Positions 18,748-30,188 of a DNA stretch of 64,000 nt are shown here, piece by piece (within the stretch, counting starts at the first letter, position 1; every line of letters starts with the position of its first letter). The notes under the pieces are model-generated. The model made no database searches, had not been told where the DNA came from, and was given only the letters and a program-made list of their open reading frames with translations. Source of the DNA: Streptomyces griseus subsp. griseus (GTDB lineage: Bacteria; Actinomycetota; Actinomycetes; Streptomycetales; Streptomycetaceae). The translations under genes were made by a program, and so were the position numbers. The stretch spans positions 76,937 through 140,936 of the forward strand of contig NZ_JOJE01000027.1 of the NCBI RefSeq assembly GCF_000720255.1, given 5' to 3'.

Positions 18748-19847
18748 CACGCGCGCTGACCCTGGACGACCTGGTCATCGCCGGAGTCGCCCTGGCCACC
18801 GGAGCGCTGAGCGCCTTCCTGCTGCGGATGCTGCTGCGCTGGCTGGGCAAGAAGGCCGACAGCACCCGCTGGAGCGGCGACGACGTCATCGTGGACGCGC
18901 TGCGCACCGTCGTGCCGTGGGGCGCCGTCCTGGGAGGCGCCGCGGCCGCGGGCGGGGTGCTGCCGCTGACGCGGACCGTTCAGCACAACGTCAACCAGGT
19001 GCTGACGGTGGTGTTCATCCTCGTGGTGACCGGGTCGGCGGCCCGGGTGATCGCGGGTCTTGTGCGGACGGTGACCCAGTCCCGCTCCGGTGTCGCGGGG
19101 TCGGCCACGATCTTCGTGAACATCACCCGGGTGCTGGTCCTGGCGATCGGCTTCCTGGTGGTGCTGCAGACGCTGGGCATCTCCATAGCGCCCATGCTCA
19201 CCGCCCTCGGTGTCGGCGGTCTCGCGGTCGCCCTGGCTCTCCAGGACACCCTCGCCAACCTGTTCGCGGGCATCCACATCCTCGCCTCCAAGACCGTCCA
19301 GCCCGGCGACTACATCCGGCTCAGCAGCGGTGAGGAGGGCTACGTCGAAGACATCAACTGGCGTCAGACGACCGTCCGCGCGCTCTCCAACAACCTGGTC
19401 GTCATCCCCAACGGGGAGCTCGCGAAGACGAACATGACCAACTTCATGCGTCCCGAGCAGCAGCTGACGATCCTGGTGCAGGTGGGAGTCGCCTACGACA
19501 GCGACCTGGACCACGTCGAGCGGGTGACCATGGACGTCGTCGCCGAGGTGATGACGGAGATCACCGGTGCCGTCCCCGATCACGAGCCGCTGGTCCGGTT
19601 CCACACCTTCGGCGACTCCCGGATCGGGTTCACGGTGATCCTGGGCGTCGGTGAGTTCAGCGACCAGTTCCGGATCAAGCACGAGTTCATCAAGCGGCTG
19701 CACCGGCGCTACCGCGAGGAGGGCATCCGCATCCCGGCGCCCGCGCGGACGGTGGCGCTGCAGCAGGGCGCGGTGGTGATCCCGCAGCAGCGCACCGCCG
19801 AGGAGGCGGAGGGAGTGCCCCACGTGCACTCCGCCCGCCTCGACTGA
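18744..19847 (+). CDS. Small-conductance mechanosensitive channel (MscS family)
   Basis: A 367-residue channel protein. Hydrophobic helices occupy about residues 8-28, 55-75, 85-110 and 127-175. The last is the pore-lining helix, with the Gly/Ala-rich 'ALGVGGLAVALALQDTLANL' typical of MscS TM3. The soluble beta domain follows ('IHILASKTVQPGDYIRL', 'VVIPNGELAKTNMTNF') and the alpha/beta C-terminal domain ends near residue 330. It would open on membrane tension to release solutes during hypo-osmotic shock. GTG start with GGAGGTGA upstream. Confidence 0.9.
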   Translation: MTRALTLDDLVIAGVALATGALSAFLLRMLLRWLGKKADSTRWSGDDVIVDALRTVVPWGAVLGGAAAAGGVLPLTRTVQHNVNQVLTVVFILVVTGSAARVIAGLVRTVTQSRSGVAGSATIFVNITRVLVLAIGFLVVLQTLGISIAPMLTALGVGGLAVALALQDTLANLFAGIHILASKTVQPGDYIRLSSGEEGYVEDINWRQTTVRALSNNLVVIPNGELAKTNMTNFMRPEQQLTILVQVGVAYDSDLDHVERVTMDVVAEVMTEITGAVPDHEPLVRFHTFGDSRIGFTVILGVGEFSDQFRIKHEFIKRLHRRYREEGIRIPAPARTVALQQGAVVIPQQRTAEEAEGVPHVHSARLD

Positions 19848-19860
19848 GCCCACCCCGGCG

Positions 19861-22665
<2,805 letters not shown>

Positions 22666-22689
22666 CGCGCCACGCCTGACGGCCACTTC

Positions 22690-22734
22690 CAGCCCCGCCC
22701 CGACCGGCGTACCCGTCCGGTCGGGGCGGGGCTG
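22690..22734 (+). terminator. Strong icd terminator hairpin
   Basis: An 18-base arm CAGCCCCGCCCCGACCGG (22690-22707) is perfectly complementary to 22717-22734 with a nine-base loop. It begins 25 bases after the icd stop. No T-run follows. Confidence 0.85.
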
Positions 22735-22767
22735 TATGTCCACCCACCCCCCTCACGGAGCCGTCCC

Positions 22768-23565
22768 ATGCCCCCTGCCGCACCCTCCTTCGAGTTGCTG
22801 CCCGGTGCCGAGAACTCGCCGGTGATCCTGCACGTGCCGCACTCCGCGCGGGAGATTCCGGCCGAGGTGCGGGCGGGGATCGTGCTCGACGACGAGGCGC
22901 TGGGGCGGGAGCTGGACCACATCACGGACGCGCACACCGCCGAGATCGCCGCACGGGCGGCCCGGCTGTCCGGTGCCGTGCCCTGGCGGTTCGTCAACCG
23001 GCTGTCGCGGCTGGTGGTCGACCCGGAGCGGTTCCCGGACGAGCGGGAGGAGATGCTCGCCGTGGGAATGGGCGCGGTGTACACGCGGACCACCCACCGC
23101 GAGGCTCTGCGGCCCGCGGACACCGACCCCGAGCCGTTGGTCGCGCGCTGCTTCCGCCCGTACGCGCGGGCCATGACGGACGCCGTGGCAGGCCGGCTGG
23201 CCGCCGTCGGCCGGGCCGTGATCATCGACGTGCACTCCTACCCGACCGAGCCGCTGCCGTACGAACTGCACGGGACGGGACCGCGCCCGCCCGTCTGCCT
23301 GGGCACCGACTCCTTCCACACCCCGCCCGAGCTGCGGGACGCGGCACGGGAGGCGTTCGCCGAGTGCGGGGAGACGGGGCTCGACAGCCCCTTCGGCGGG
23401 ACGTACGTGCCGCTGGAGTTCTACGGCAGCGAGCCGCGCGTGACCGCGCTGATGGTGGAGATCCGCCGCGACACGTACATGACCGAGCCGGGCGGCCCGG
23501 CCCACGCCGGGCTCGACCGGCTCGCCGCGGCCCTCGCGCGCCTGGTCACCGCCGTCTCACGCTGA
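22768..23565 (+). CDS. N-formylglutamate amidohydrolase family protein
   Basis: A 265-residue zinc hydrolase of the FGase family: 'VILHVPHSAREIP' near residue 20, 'RFVNRLSRLVVDPERFPDE' (the strongly conserved core), 'IIDVHSYP' and 'EIRRDTYM'. Family members cleave N-formyl-L-glutamate at the end of one histidine degradation route, but many actinobacterial copies have other N-acyl substrates. It follows the icd terminator and ends only 14 bases from the convergent gene at 23580. ATG start after an A/C-rich leader ending CTCACGGAGCC, with GGAG. Confidence 0.85.
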   Translation: MPPAAPSFELLPGAENSPVILHVPHSAREIPAEVRAGIVLDDEALGRELDHITDAHTAEIAARAARLSGAVPWRFVNRLSRLVVDPERFPDEREEMLAVGMGAVYTRTTHREALRPADTDPEPLVARCFRPYARAMTDAVAGRLAAVGRAVIIDVHSYPTEPLPYELHGTGPRPPVCLGTDSFHTPPELRDAAREAFAECGETGLDSPFGGTYVPLEFYGSEPRVTALMVEIRRDTYMTEPGGPAHAGLDRLAAALARLVTAVSR

Positions 23566-23579
23566 GGTGCGCTGCCTCG

Positions 23580-24059
23580 TCAGGCCCGCAGCCACTCCGT
23601 GACGACCACCTCGCCGCCGGTCCGCAACCGTAGGGCGAAGGGCCCGGTGGGGGGTGCGTCGGTGGTGAAACGGCCCATGGAGTCGGCCGTGAGCGCGGCG
23701 CCCGCCCGGGGCCCGTCGAGGACCTCGATCCGGGCCGGCTGAGGCGGCAGCAACTGGCCCATCAGGCCCTCGGCGGTCACCTCGACGTCGACGGTCAGTT
23801 CCCCCGTGTCGAAGGTCAGCATCCGCGGAACGTCGGTCGCCCCGCGGACGGGGATGGCGTCGACCAGCGAGTCGAAGGTGAGCTCGGCGATGCGGGCGTC
23901 CAGGTCGTGCAGCGCGTACGCCTCGACGGCGATCTGCCGTAACGCGGCGGGGACGGGATCCAGGACGGCGGCGGCCGCGCGGAGTTCCCCCTCCAAGTCG
24001 CTCAGTTCACTCATGTCGTTGATGTCGTTCGTCCCACTCATGTCGTTCATGTCGTTCAC
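23580..24059 (-). CDS. Unknown 159-residue partner of the ECF sigma factor
   Basis: Not recognised. The N-terminal third is an acidic/Ala-rich helix ('LEGELRAAAAVLDPVPAALR'); the middle has 'AYALHDLDARIAELTFDS'; the rest reads as beta-strands, like a small regulatory sandwich ('IEVLDGPRAGAALTADSMG', 'FALRLRTGGEVVVTEWL'). No membrane segment and no zinc motif, so it is not a classic anti-sigma factor. GTG at 24059 overlaps the sigma stop (GTGA); ATGs at 24050 and 24041 are alternatives. The tight coupling suggests it modulates the sigma factor or its outputs. Confidence 0.7.
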   Translation of the reverse strand: MNDMNDMSGTNDINDMSELSDLEGELRAAAAVLDPVPAALRQIAVEAYALHDLDARIAELTFDSLVDAIPVRGATDVPRMLTFDTGELTVDVEVTAEGLMGQLLPPQPARIEVLDGPRAGAALTADSMGRFTTDAPPTGPFALRLRTGGEVVVTEWLRA

Positions 24060-24694
24060 GAGGCTCCCCGTGCGTCGAGTCGAGCCCGCAGGCGGCGCAG
24101 ACAGCGCTGGCGCAGGGGCCCGATGCTGCCCACCGCGATGCCCAGCGCGGCGGACACCTCCTGGTAGCTGGGCGGCGGCGAGGCCATCAGGACCCGCAGC
24201 AACTGCCGGCAGCGGTCGCCGAGTTGCTCGAACTCCTGCCACAGGTGCCGGAGCCGCTCGGACTGGGCCGCGGCCTCCTCCGAGTCGAGCAGCGACTGTT
24301 CCGGCGTACGGTCCTCGCTGACCCGGTCCAGCAGTTGCGGATCGTCGGTGGGCGTCAGCCGCCTTAAGCTCTTGATCACCTTCAGGCACTCGTGCCGCGC
24401 GGTGCTCGCCAGCCACGACCCGGCCTTGTGCGGTTCCCGGATCCGCCCCAGGTGCTGGGCGAACCGGAACCACACCGTCTGGTAGACCTCGTGGCCGTCG
24501 GCGTCGGAGAGCCGGTGGGCGCGTACGACCGACCACACCAGCGGGCTCAGCCCTTCCACCAGCGCCTTCCAGGCCGCCGCGTCGCCGTCGACGGCCGACC
24601 GGACGAGCGCGCCGACATCTGTACGGTCCACGGCTCCACCCCTCGTGTACGACGTGTCATCGTACGCCGGGACGGAGGCCACTCCGGTACTCAC
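24056..24694 (-). CDS. ECF-type RNA polymerase sigma factor
   Basis: A 212-residue sigma-70-family protein with region 2 ('WKALVEGLSPLVWSVVRAHRL', 'EVYQTVWFRFAQHL', 'KAGSWLASTARHECLKVIK') and region 4 ('RCRQLLRVLMASPPPSYQEV' and 'IGPLRQRCLRRLRARL'). It would redirect RNA polymerase to a small regulon, probably including its neighbours. GTG at 24694 overlaps the subtilase stop (GTGA); an internal GTG at about 24630, preceded by GAGGGGTGGAG, would give a shorter protein that keeps both regions. No anti-sigma factor with a zinc motif is adjacent. Confidence 0.9.
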   Translation of the reverse strand: MSTGVASVPAYDDTSYTRGGAVDRTDVGALVRSAVDGDAAAWKALVEGLSPLVWSVVRAHRLSDADGHEVYQTVWFRFAQHLGRIREPHKAGSWLASTARHECLKVIKSLRRLTPTDDPQLLDRVSEDRTPEQSLLDSEEAAAQSERLRHLWQEFEQLGDRCRQLLRVLMASPPPSYQEVSAALGIAVGSIGPLRQRCLRRLRARLDARGAS

Positions 24695-26118
24695 GCGGAG
24701 GGCGCGGGCGCCGCGACCGGGACGGCCCGCCAGGTCGGCGGACGCAACGCCGCCACGTGCGCTCCTCGGACCTCCGCGAACTCCGCGTTGTCCGCGAGCA
24801 GTTGGCGTCGGGCCGCGCGCGGGTCGGTCTGCTGGTGCGCGGTCATGTGGGCGGCGACGAGACCGGCGACCACGGGTGTGGCGAAGGAGGTGCCGCTCCA
24901 GTGGGCGAGCCCCTCGAACATCACCTGGTCCGGCTTGCCCGTGACGGTCTCCCGCTCGCTCAACACCCCGGTGTGCCGGGGCGACTGGCAGGTACAGGCG
25001 TAGGTGAACCCGTAGCGGCAGGCGTCGTAGGTGGAGTGCTGGTAGACGTACGGCACGGGTGCGCCGAAGCCGGTGAGGGAGCTGGTGAGGCGCTCGCCCG
25101 GGGCGTAGACCTTCACCCAGGGGCCGTGGTTGGTGAAGCAGGCGCCGAACTCGCCGTCACCGCGCAGCGCGCCGACCGACAGCACGGCGTCCTCGTAGCC
25201 GGGCAGGGCCGCGTAAGCGGCGGGCCAGAACGGGGTGGTGCTGGAGTTGTTGCCCGCCGCGGCGATCAGCAGGGTGCCCTGATCGCGGAGTTCGCGCAGG
25301 AAGGCGTCGAGGCCGAGCAGGCCGTCGGTGCGGCCGTTGGCGGTGCCGGCGGAGAGGCTGATGATGTCGGGCCAGCCGCCCGCGTCGACGGCCTCGAAGA
25401 GCCTTTCACCGAACTCGGACTCCAGGATGGCGCCCGCGTCGTTGAGGGTGTTGCGGGAGGTGATGGTGGTGTTGGGTGCGACGGCGGCGACGAGTCCGGC
25501 GATGAACGTGCCGTGGCCGACGTACTGCTGGAGGATCCCGTCGTCGTCGCACTCCTTGATCTGGAGGTCGCCGTCGGTGTGGGCCAGCGGTGGGTAGGAG
25601 CGGTAGTCGCGCATGAGGCCGGTGTCGATGACGAGGACACCGACGGCGGTGTCCGGGTCGTACGGTGCCTGGGCGGGCGCGGGGTTGGGCGGCTCGGTGG
25701 CGGGCACGGGCTCGTCGCCCGGACAGGCGTTGACCGCGATCGACACCACGTGATTGCGGCTGATCATGCGGCGGCCGGCGCGGCCCTCGGCCCCCCGGAG
25801 GGAGCGCAGGGCGTTCGCGACGGCGTGGTCGCCGCGCCGGTCGCCCTGACCGGGGTCGGCGACCTGGATGCGGGTGATGCCGGAGCGGTTGGTCTGCGGA
25901 CCCGCCCGGCGCACATGGTCCTGGTCCAGCTCGGGGGTGGCGGTGAAGTGCGCCCGTACGGTGTCCTCGACGACCCGGGCCTCCTCGCCGTCGCGGGCGA
26001 GTACGACGCCCTTCTCGTAGATGAACTCGGCGGAGTCGTCGGGCCCCATCGCGAGAGGGACGTCCGGCATCGAACGCTGGACCTGGTCGAACTGCTCGTG
26101 GAATCGCTGTGGTGCCAT
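24691..26118 (-). CDS. Cytoplasmic-type S8 (subtilisin-like) serine protease
   Basis: A 475-residue protease with the full triad: Asp165 in 'VLVIDTGL', His202 in 'VGHGTFIAG', Ser411 in 'SGTSFATP', and the oxyanion Asn near 290 in 'AAAGNNSS'. There is no signal peptide or membrane anchor, so it should act inside the cell, unlike most subtilases. Residues 1-150 form an acidic, helical pro-like region. Between the oxyanion Asn and the Ser is an insert with three close cysteines (Cys367, Cys375, Cys377). It is the first gene of the operon protease-sigma-unknown and divergent from the CHAT gene. Confidence 0.9.
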   Translation of the reverse strand: MAPQRFHEQFDQVQRSMPDVPLAMGPDDSAEFIYEKGVVLARDGEEARVVEDTVRAHFTATPELDQDHVRRAGPQTNRSGITRIQVADPGQGDRRGDHAVANALRSLRGAEGRAGRRMISRNHVVSIAVNACPGDEPVPATEPPNPAPAQAPYDPDTAVGVLVIDTGLMRDYRSYPPLAHTDGDLQIKECDDDGILQQYVGHGTFIAGLVAAVAPNTTITSRNTLNDAGAILESEFGERLFEAVDAGGWPDIISLSAGTANGRTDGLLGLDAFLRELRDQGTLLIAAAGNNSSTTPFWPAAYAALPGYEDAVLSVGALRGDGEFGACFTNHGPWVKVYAPGERLTSSLTGFGAPVPYVYQHSTYDACRYGFTYACTCQSPRHTGVLSERETVTGKPDQVMFEGLAHWSGTSFATPVVAGLVAAHMTAHQQTDPRAARRQLLADNAEFAEVRGAHVAALRPPTWRAVPVAAPAPSA

Positions 26119-26283
26119 GGCATGTCCTCTCGATGAGGCGGTGGTTCGACAATCAGAGTCGCCGGCCCGTCACTTGATACAGGTGGTGCGCGGGCCGCCG
26201 GTGCGCGGGCCCGCATCGCGGTCGGGTGGCAAAACTGGGGCGCGACCTGTGGGAAGCGTGTCCGGAGCACTACCATCCGTGGG

Positions 26284-28887
26284 GTGACAGCGGGAAACGA
26301 CTCGGTTCTCGAACTGCTGCCGATGGTCTTCGCCGCCCCCAACGACGCGTTGGCGGGGGCGCGGGAAGTGCTCGACACCGATCCGTCGCCGTTGCACGCC
26401 TCCGTCGCCCACCAGGTGATCGGCATCTGGCAGCGGGACTGGGGCGACATGCGTCTCGCCCTGGACCATCTGCGGCGCGCCCGGGACCTCGCGGCGTGCG
26501 CGGACTCCGTCGAGCGGGAGGCGGACGTGCTGGGCACCCTCGGGGTGGCGCTGGTCCACGCGGGCCGCACCCGGCAGGGCCTCGACGCGTTCGAGCGGGG
26601 CGTCGAGCGCGGCACGGGCCACACCCGCGCCCGGGTGCTGTACCGCCGGGCGTACGCGTGGTGGGTGCTCGGTCATCACCGTGAGGCGCTGGAGGACGTA
26701 CGCCGGGCGATTCCCGTCCTGCGCCAGGCGGACGACGTCATCTGGACGGCGCGGGCGCTGACCCTGCGGGCCACCGTGCACCTGGCGCTCGGCGCGGTGG
26801 ACCGGGCGGACGCCGACTTCACGGCGGCCGAGGCGCTGTGGGACACCACGGGCCAGGAGCACGACAAGGCCGACGCGGTGGAGAGCCGGGGGCTCGCCGC
26901 GTTCCGCTCGGGCGACATCCCGGCGGCGCTGCGGCTGTTGGACGAGGCCGAGGAGCGGTACGCCAAGCTGGGCACGCCGACGTTCATGCTGCAGATCCGG
27001 CGCTGCGAAGTGCTGATGGCGGCGGGACTCGCGCCGGAGGCGCTGGCGGAGGCGGACGCGGCGATCGGGGTGCTGGACGGGATCGGCGGGCAGTCGACCC
27101 GGAAGGCGGAGCTGCTGCTGGCGGCCGCGCGGGCGGCCCGGCGGGCGGGTGATCCGCACACGGCGATCGCGCGGGCCCATCTGGCGGTACGGCTGTTCGC
27201 GGGGCAGCGGCGCACCTGGTGGGAGACGCACGCGCGCTTGGTGCTGATCGAGTCCCGGGTCGCCGCGGGTCGCGGCTCGGGCCGGCTGGTCGCCGACACG
27301 GCGGCGGTGGCGGAGCGGCTGGCCTCCTTCGGGGCGCCGGCGGCTGTGGAGGCGTCGCTGCTCGCGGGCCGGATCGCGCTCGACCTGGGCTGGACGACGG
27401 ACGCGGAGCGGCATCTGGCCGTCGCCGCGCGCAGCAGACACAGCGGGCCGCCGCTGGCGCGGGTGACGGGCTGGGCGGCGCAGGCGCTGCGGGCCCGGGC
27501 GGCCGGGTCCGGCCGCGGGGTGCTGGAGGCGTGTCGGCGGGGCCTGGACGTGCTGGACGACCACCGGATGACGCTCGGCGCGTCGGAGCTCAGGGCCCGG
27601 GCCACGGAGCAGGGCGCGGAACTGGCGGCGCTGGCGCAGCGGGCGTCCCTCGCCGGGGGCGGGCCGCGGCGGCTGCTGGTGTGGAGCGAGCGCTGGCGGG
27701 CCACGGTGCTCGCGGCGCCGCCCACGCGCCCGCCGGCCGACCCCTCGCTGCTGAGCGGGCTGACCGCGCTGCGGGAGATCACCTCCCGCGCGGAGGCCGC
27801 CCGGATGGAGGGCCGGCCGGTACCGGCGCTGGAGCGGGAACAGCGGCGCCTGGAGCGGGAGGTACGGTCGCGGACACTGCACATGCGCGGTGACGCGCCC
27901 GGCGGCGGCGGCCGGTTCGACGTGGGGCGGCTGCTGGAGCGGCTGGGCGACGGGCGGCTGGTCGAACTGGCCGTGCTCGACGGGCGGGTGCAGGTGCTGC
28001 TGTGCGGGCAGGGGCGGGTACGGCGCTTCGAGGCCGGGCCGCTCGCGGAGGCGGAGGCCGAGGCGGAGCACGTCCAGGCCGGGCTGCGGCGGCTGGCGCA
28101 TCCCGGCGCGGATGCCCGGCTGCCGCTGGTCGAGGCGGCGGGGCACAGGCTGGAGGAGCTGCTGCTCGGCCCGGCCGCCGCGCACCTGGGGGACGGCCCG
28201 GTCGTGGTCGTACCCCCTGGGCGGCTGCACCGGGTGCCGTGGGCGCTGCTGCCGTCGCTGCGGGAGCGGGTGCTGAGCGTGTCGCCGTCGGCGAAGAGCT
28301 GGCTGCGGGCGCGGGAGACGGAGCCGCCGCCGGGCGGGCGGCACGTGCTGGTGCGGGGTCCTGGTCTGGCCACGGGTGGCGCGGAGGTGCCGGAACTGGC
28401 CGGCCGGTACGGCACGCCGACGGTCCTGGAGTACGACGACGCGCGCGTGCCCCGCGTCCTGGACGAGCTCGACGGTGCCGCGCTGGCCCACATCGCCGCG
28501 CACGGCACGTTCCGGGCGGACAGCCCCCTCTTCTCGTCGCTGCGGATGGCCGACGGTCCCCTCATCGTCCACGACTTCGAGCGCCTCGCCCGCAGCCCGT
28601 ACCGGATCATCCTGTCCTGCTGCGACACGGCCCGCTTCGCCTCGGTGGGCGCCGACGAGCTCCTCGGCCTGGTCACCGCGTTGCTCCCGCTGGGCACGGC
28701 GGGCGTGGTGGCGAGCACCGCCCCCGTCAACGACGCCGCCGTGGTCCCCCTGATGCTCGCCCTCCACAAGGGCCTGACCGCCGGCCAGTCCCTTGCCGAG
28801 TCCCTGCGGGACGCCCGCGCCACTCTCCCCGAGGACGCGGTCCACCAGGCGACGGGGTGGGCGTTCACGGCGTTCGGGGCGGCGTGA
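26284..28887 (+). CDS. TPR-CHAT (caspase-like) protein
   Basis: An 867-residue protein. Residues 1 to about 550 are Ala/Leu/Arg-rich helical repeats of TPR type; residues about 590-867 are a CHAT domain. The predicted catalytic dyad is His740 in 'HIAAHGTFRADSP' and Cys780 in 'LSCCDTARF', positions typical of caspase-like CHAT proteases. CHAT proteins act as proteases or scaffolds in bacterial conflict and regulated cell-death systems. The GTG start lies 165 bases from the divergent subtilase gene, so the two arms share a control region. No membrane segments or signal peptide. Family well recognised, biological role unknown. Confidence 0.88.
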   Translation: MTAGNDSVLELLPMVFAAPNDALAGAREVLDTDPSPLHASVAHQVIGIWQRDWGDMRLALDHLRRARDLAACADSVEREADVLGTLGVALVHAGRTRQGLDAFERGVERGTGHTRARVLYRRAYAWWVLGHHREALEDVRRAIPVLRQADDVIWTARALTLRATVHLALGAVDRADADFTAAEALWDTTGQEHDKADAVESRGLAAFRSGDIPAALRLLDEAEERYAKLGTPTFMLQIRRCEVLMAAGLAPEALAEADAAIGVLDGIGGQSTRKAELLLAAARAARRAGDPHTAIARAHLAVRLFAGQRRTWWETHARLVLIESRVAAGRGSGRLVADTAAVAERLASFGAPAAVEASLLAGRIALDLGWTTDAERHLAVAARSRHSGPPLARVTGWAAQALRARAAGSGRGVLEACRRGLDVLDDHRMTLGASELRARATEQGAELAALAQRASLAGGGPRRLLVWSERWRATVLAAPPTRPPADPSLLSGLTALREITSRAEAARMEGRPVPALEREQRRLEREVRSRTLHMRGDAPGGGGRFDVGRLLERLGDGRLVELAVLDGRVQVLLCGQGRVRRFEAGPLAEAEAEAEHVQAGLRRLAHPGADARLPLVEAAGHRLEELLLGPAAAHLGDGPVVVVPPGRLHRVPWALLPSLRERVLSVSPSAKSWLRARETEPPPGGRHVLVRGPGLATGGAEVPELAGRYGTPTVLEYDDARVPRVLDELDGAALAHIAAHGTFRADSPLFSSLRMADGPLIVHDFERLARSPYRIILSCCDTARFASVGADELLGLVTALLPLGTAGVVASTAPVNDAAVVPLMLALHKGLTAGQSLAESLRDARATLPEDAVHQATGWAFTAFGAA

Positions 28888-28900
28888 GGCGCCGGCCTGC

Positions 28901-28953
28901 GGCGTGAGCGGAGGACCGGCGGCGTGAGCGGAGGACCGGCGGCGTGAGCGGAG
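28901..28953. repeat. 20-bp tandem repeat between convergent genes
   Basis: The unit GGCGTGAGCGGAGGACCGGC occurs at 28901-28920 and 28921-28940, with a partial third copy to 28953. It sits between the CHAT stop (28887) and the convergent propeller gene stop (28963). No hairpin is obvious in a single unit. Confidence 0.85.
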
Positions 28954-28962
28954 TTGGGGCGA

Positions 28963-30084
28963 TCAGTAGAAGCGGCGGACGAAGACGTCCGACTTGCCGT
29001 TGGTGTCGCCGGGCACGATGTCGTCGGCCGCGGACTGGAAGACCACGTCGCGCCCGCCGGTGCTGACCGCGTCGGTCCCGGCCGCGGCGGGCTGGTTCGA
29101 GACGATCTCGTCCGTGCCCGTTTGCAGGTCGCGCAGCACGAGCGACGGTCCGGTCGTGTCGTGCGGGGCGCACAACAGATAGCGGCCGGTGGGATCGATG
29201 GCCACGCCCCGCACGTTCGGCACCAGTTGGTCGGCGCCCGACCTCTCGTCCTGGACGTAGGTGTCGGAGCCCGAGAGGTAGACGATCTTGCTGCCGTCCT
29301 TGCTGATCTGGACGAGTGTCGCCGCCTTGGACGGGCCCTCGATCGGGCCGGCGGAGGTGTCGTCGGTCCGGTCCCACACGAAGACGTCCTCCGCCTTGCC
29401 GTCCTGGTAGGCGACAAAGCGTCCGTCGCCGCTGATGGACGGCCGGGACGGGGCGGGGTGGTCGAACTCGGCGACCAGCTCCCTGGTGTCGGCGCGCCAG
29501 TCCGCCACCTCGATGCGCTGCCAGGTCGGCGGTCGAGTGTAGGTGGCGACGTGGGCGATGTAGCGGCCGTCCGTGCTCAGCGACGGCTGGCTGCAGCTGA
29601 GGCCCGAGCAGTTGATGCCGATCGTGCTTCCCGAGCTCACCTGAGACAGGAAGACCTTCGTGTCTCTGAACAACTGCCCCCAAAAGGCGACGTATTGCCC
29701 GTCACCGCTGATCACCGGCCGCTGGATCGTGGAGGTGATGGAACTCATCCGCGTGGTCTGCCGCGTCCGCTGGTCGCGGACGAACACCTCTTCCCCTACC
29801 CCCGAGTTGCCGGGTATGAGGTTCGTCGCCGACGACGAGAAGGCGATACGCCGGCCGTCGGCCGTGATCGTGCCGCCGGAGGAGTCGCCGTCGCCCTGGG
29901 TGCCGTCGGTCGCGACACTGATCCGCTCGACCACGGCTCCGCTGTCGCTCGCGACGCCCGGCACGGTCATGGGCCCAGCCGAAGCGGCTCCGGGCAGCAC
30001 CGCCGTGACCGCGCAGACCACGACCGTGGCGCTCAGGGCGGCCCGTACACGTCTGGTGGTGCCGCCGTTCGCGTTTCCCCGCAT
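28963..30084 (-). CDS. Secreted beta-propeller (TolB/WD40-like) protein
   Basis: A 373-residue exported protein with a basic N-terminus, hydrophobic core and AASA-type cleavage site near residue 37. The mature part contains repeated blades with 'ISGDGQYVAF', 'LSTDGRYIAH', 'ISGDGRFVAYQDG' and 'ISKDGSKIVYLSG', the pattern of PD40/TolB-like propellers. It ends with a possible recognition tail 'GKSDVFVRRFY'. No enzyme motif; it probably binds a ligand or partner outside the cell. The ATG at 30084 has GGGGGGAAG directly upstream and precedes the signal peptide; an in-frame upstream extension was rejected. Confidence 0.75.
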   Translation of the reverse strand: MRGNANGGTTRRVRAALSATVVVCAVTAVLPGAASAGPMTVPGVASDSGAVVERISVATDGTQGDGDSSGGTITADGRRIAFSSSATNLIPGNSGVGEEVFVRDQRTRQTTRMSSITSTIQRPVISGDGQYVAFWGQLFRDTKVFLSQVSSGSTIGINCSGLSCSQPSLSTDGRYIAHVATYTRPPTWQRIEVADWRADTRELVAEFDHPAPSRPSISGDGRFVAYQDGKAEDVFVWDRTDDTSAGPIEGPSKAATLVQISKDGSKIVYLSGSDTYVQDERSGADQLVPNVRGVAIDPTGRYLLCAPHDTTGPSLVLRDLQTGTDEIVSNQPAAAGTDAVSTGGRDVVFQSAADDIVPGDTNGKSDVFVRRFY

Positions 30085-30188
30085 CTTCCCCCCAAATCGA
30101 ACACGGAATCTCCTCCAGTTCCCCACCGGAGGACCACGAAGCATGCAATCGCGATGGCGCTGCGGGGTCAAGATGTCACCCGATGTAT

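Noticed and set aside
26174..26183. CTTGATACAG near the subtilase gene as a copy of the GntR site
   Set aside because: Only one half matches and the second arm is absent.
26170..28845. 891-codon minus-strand frame opposite the CHAT gene
   Set aside because: High-GC shadow; no recognisable motif.
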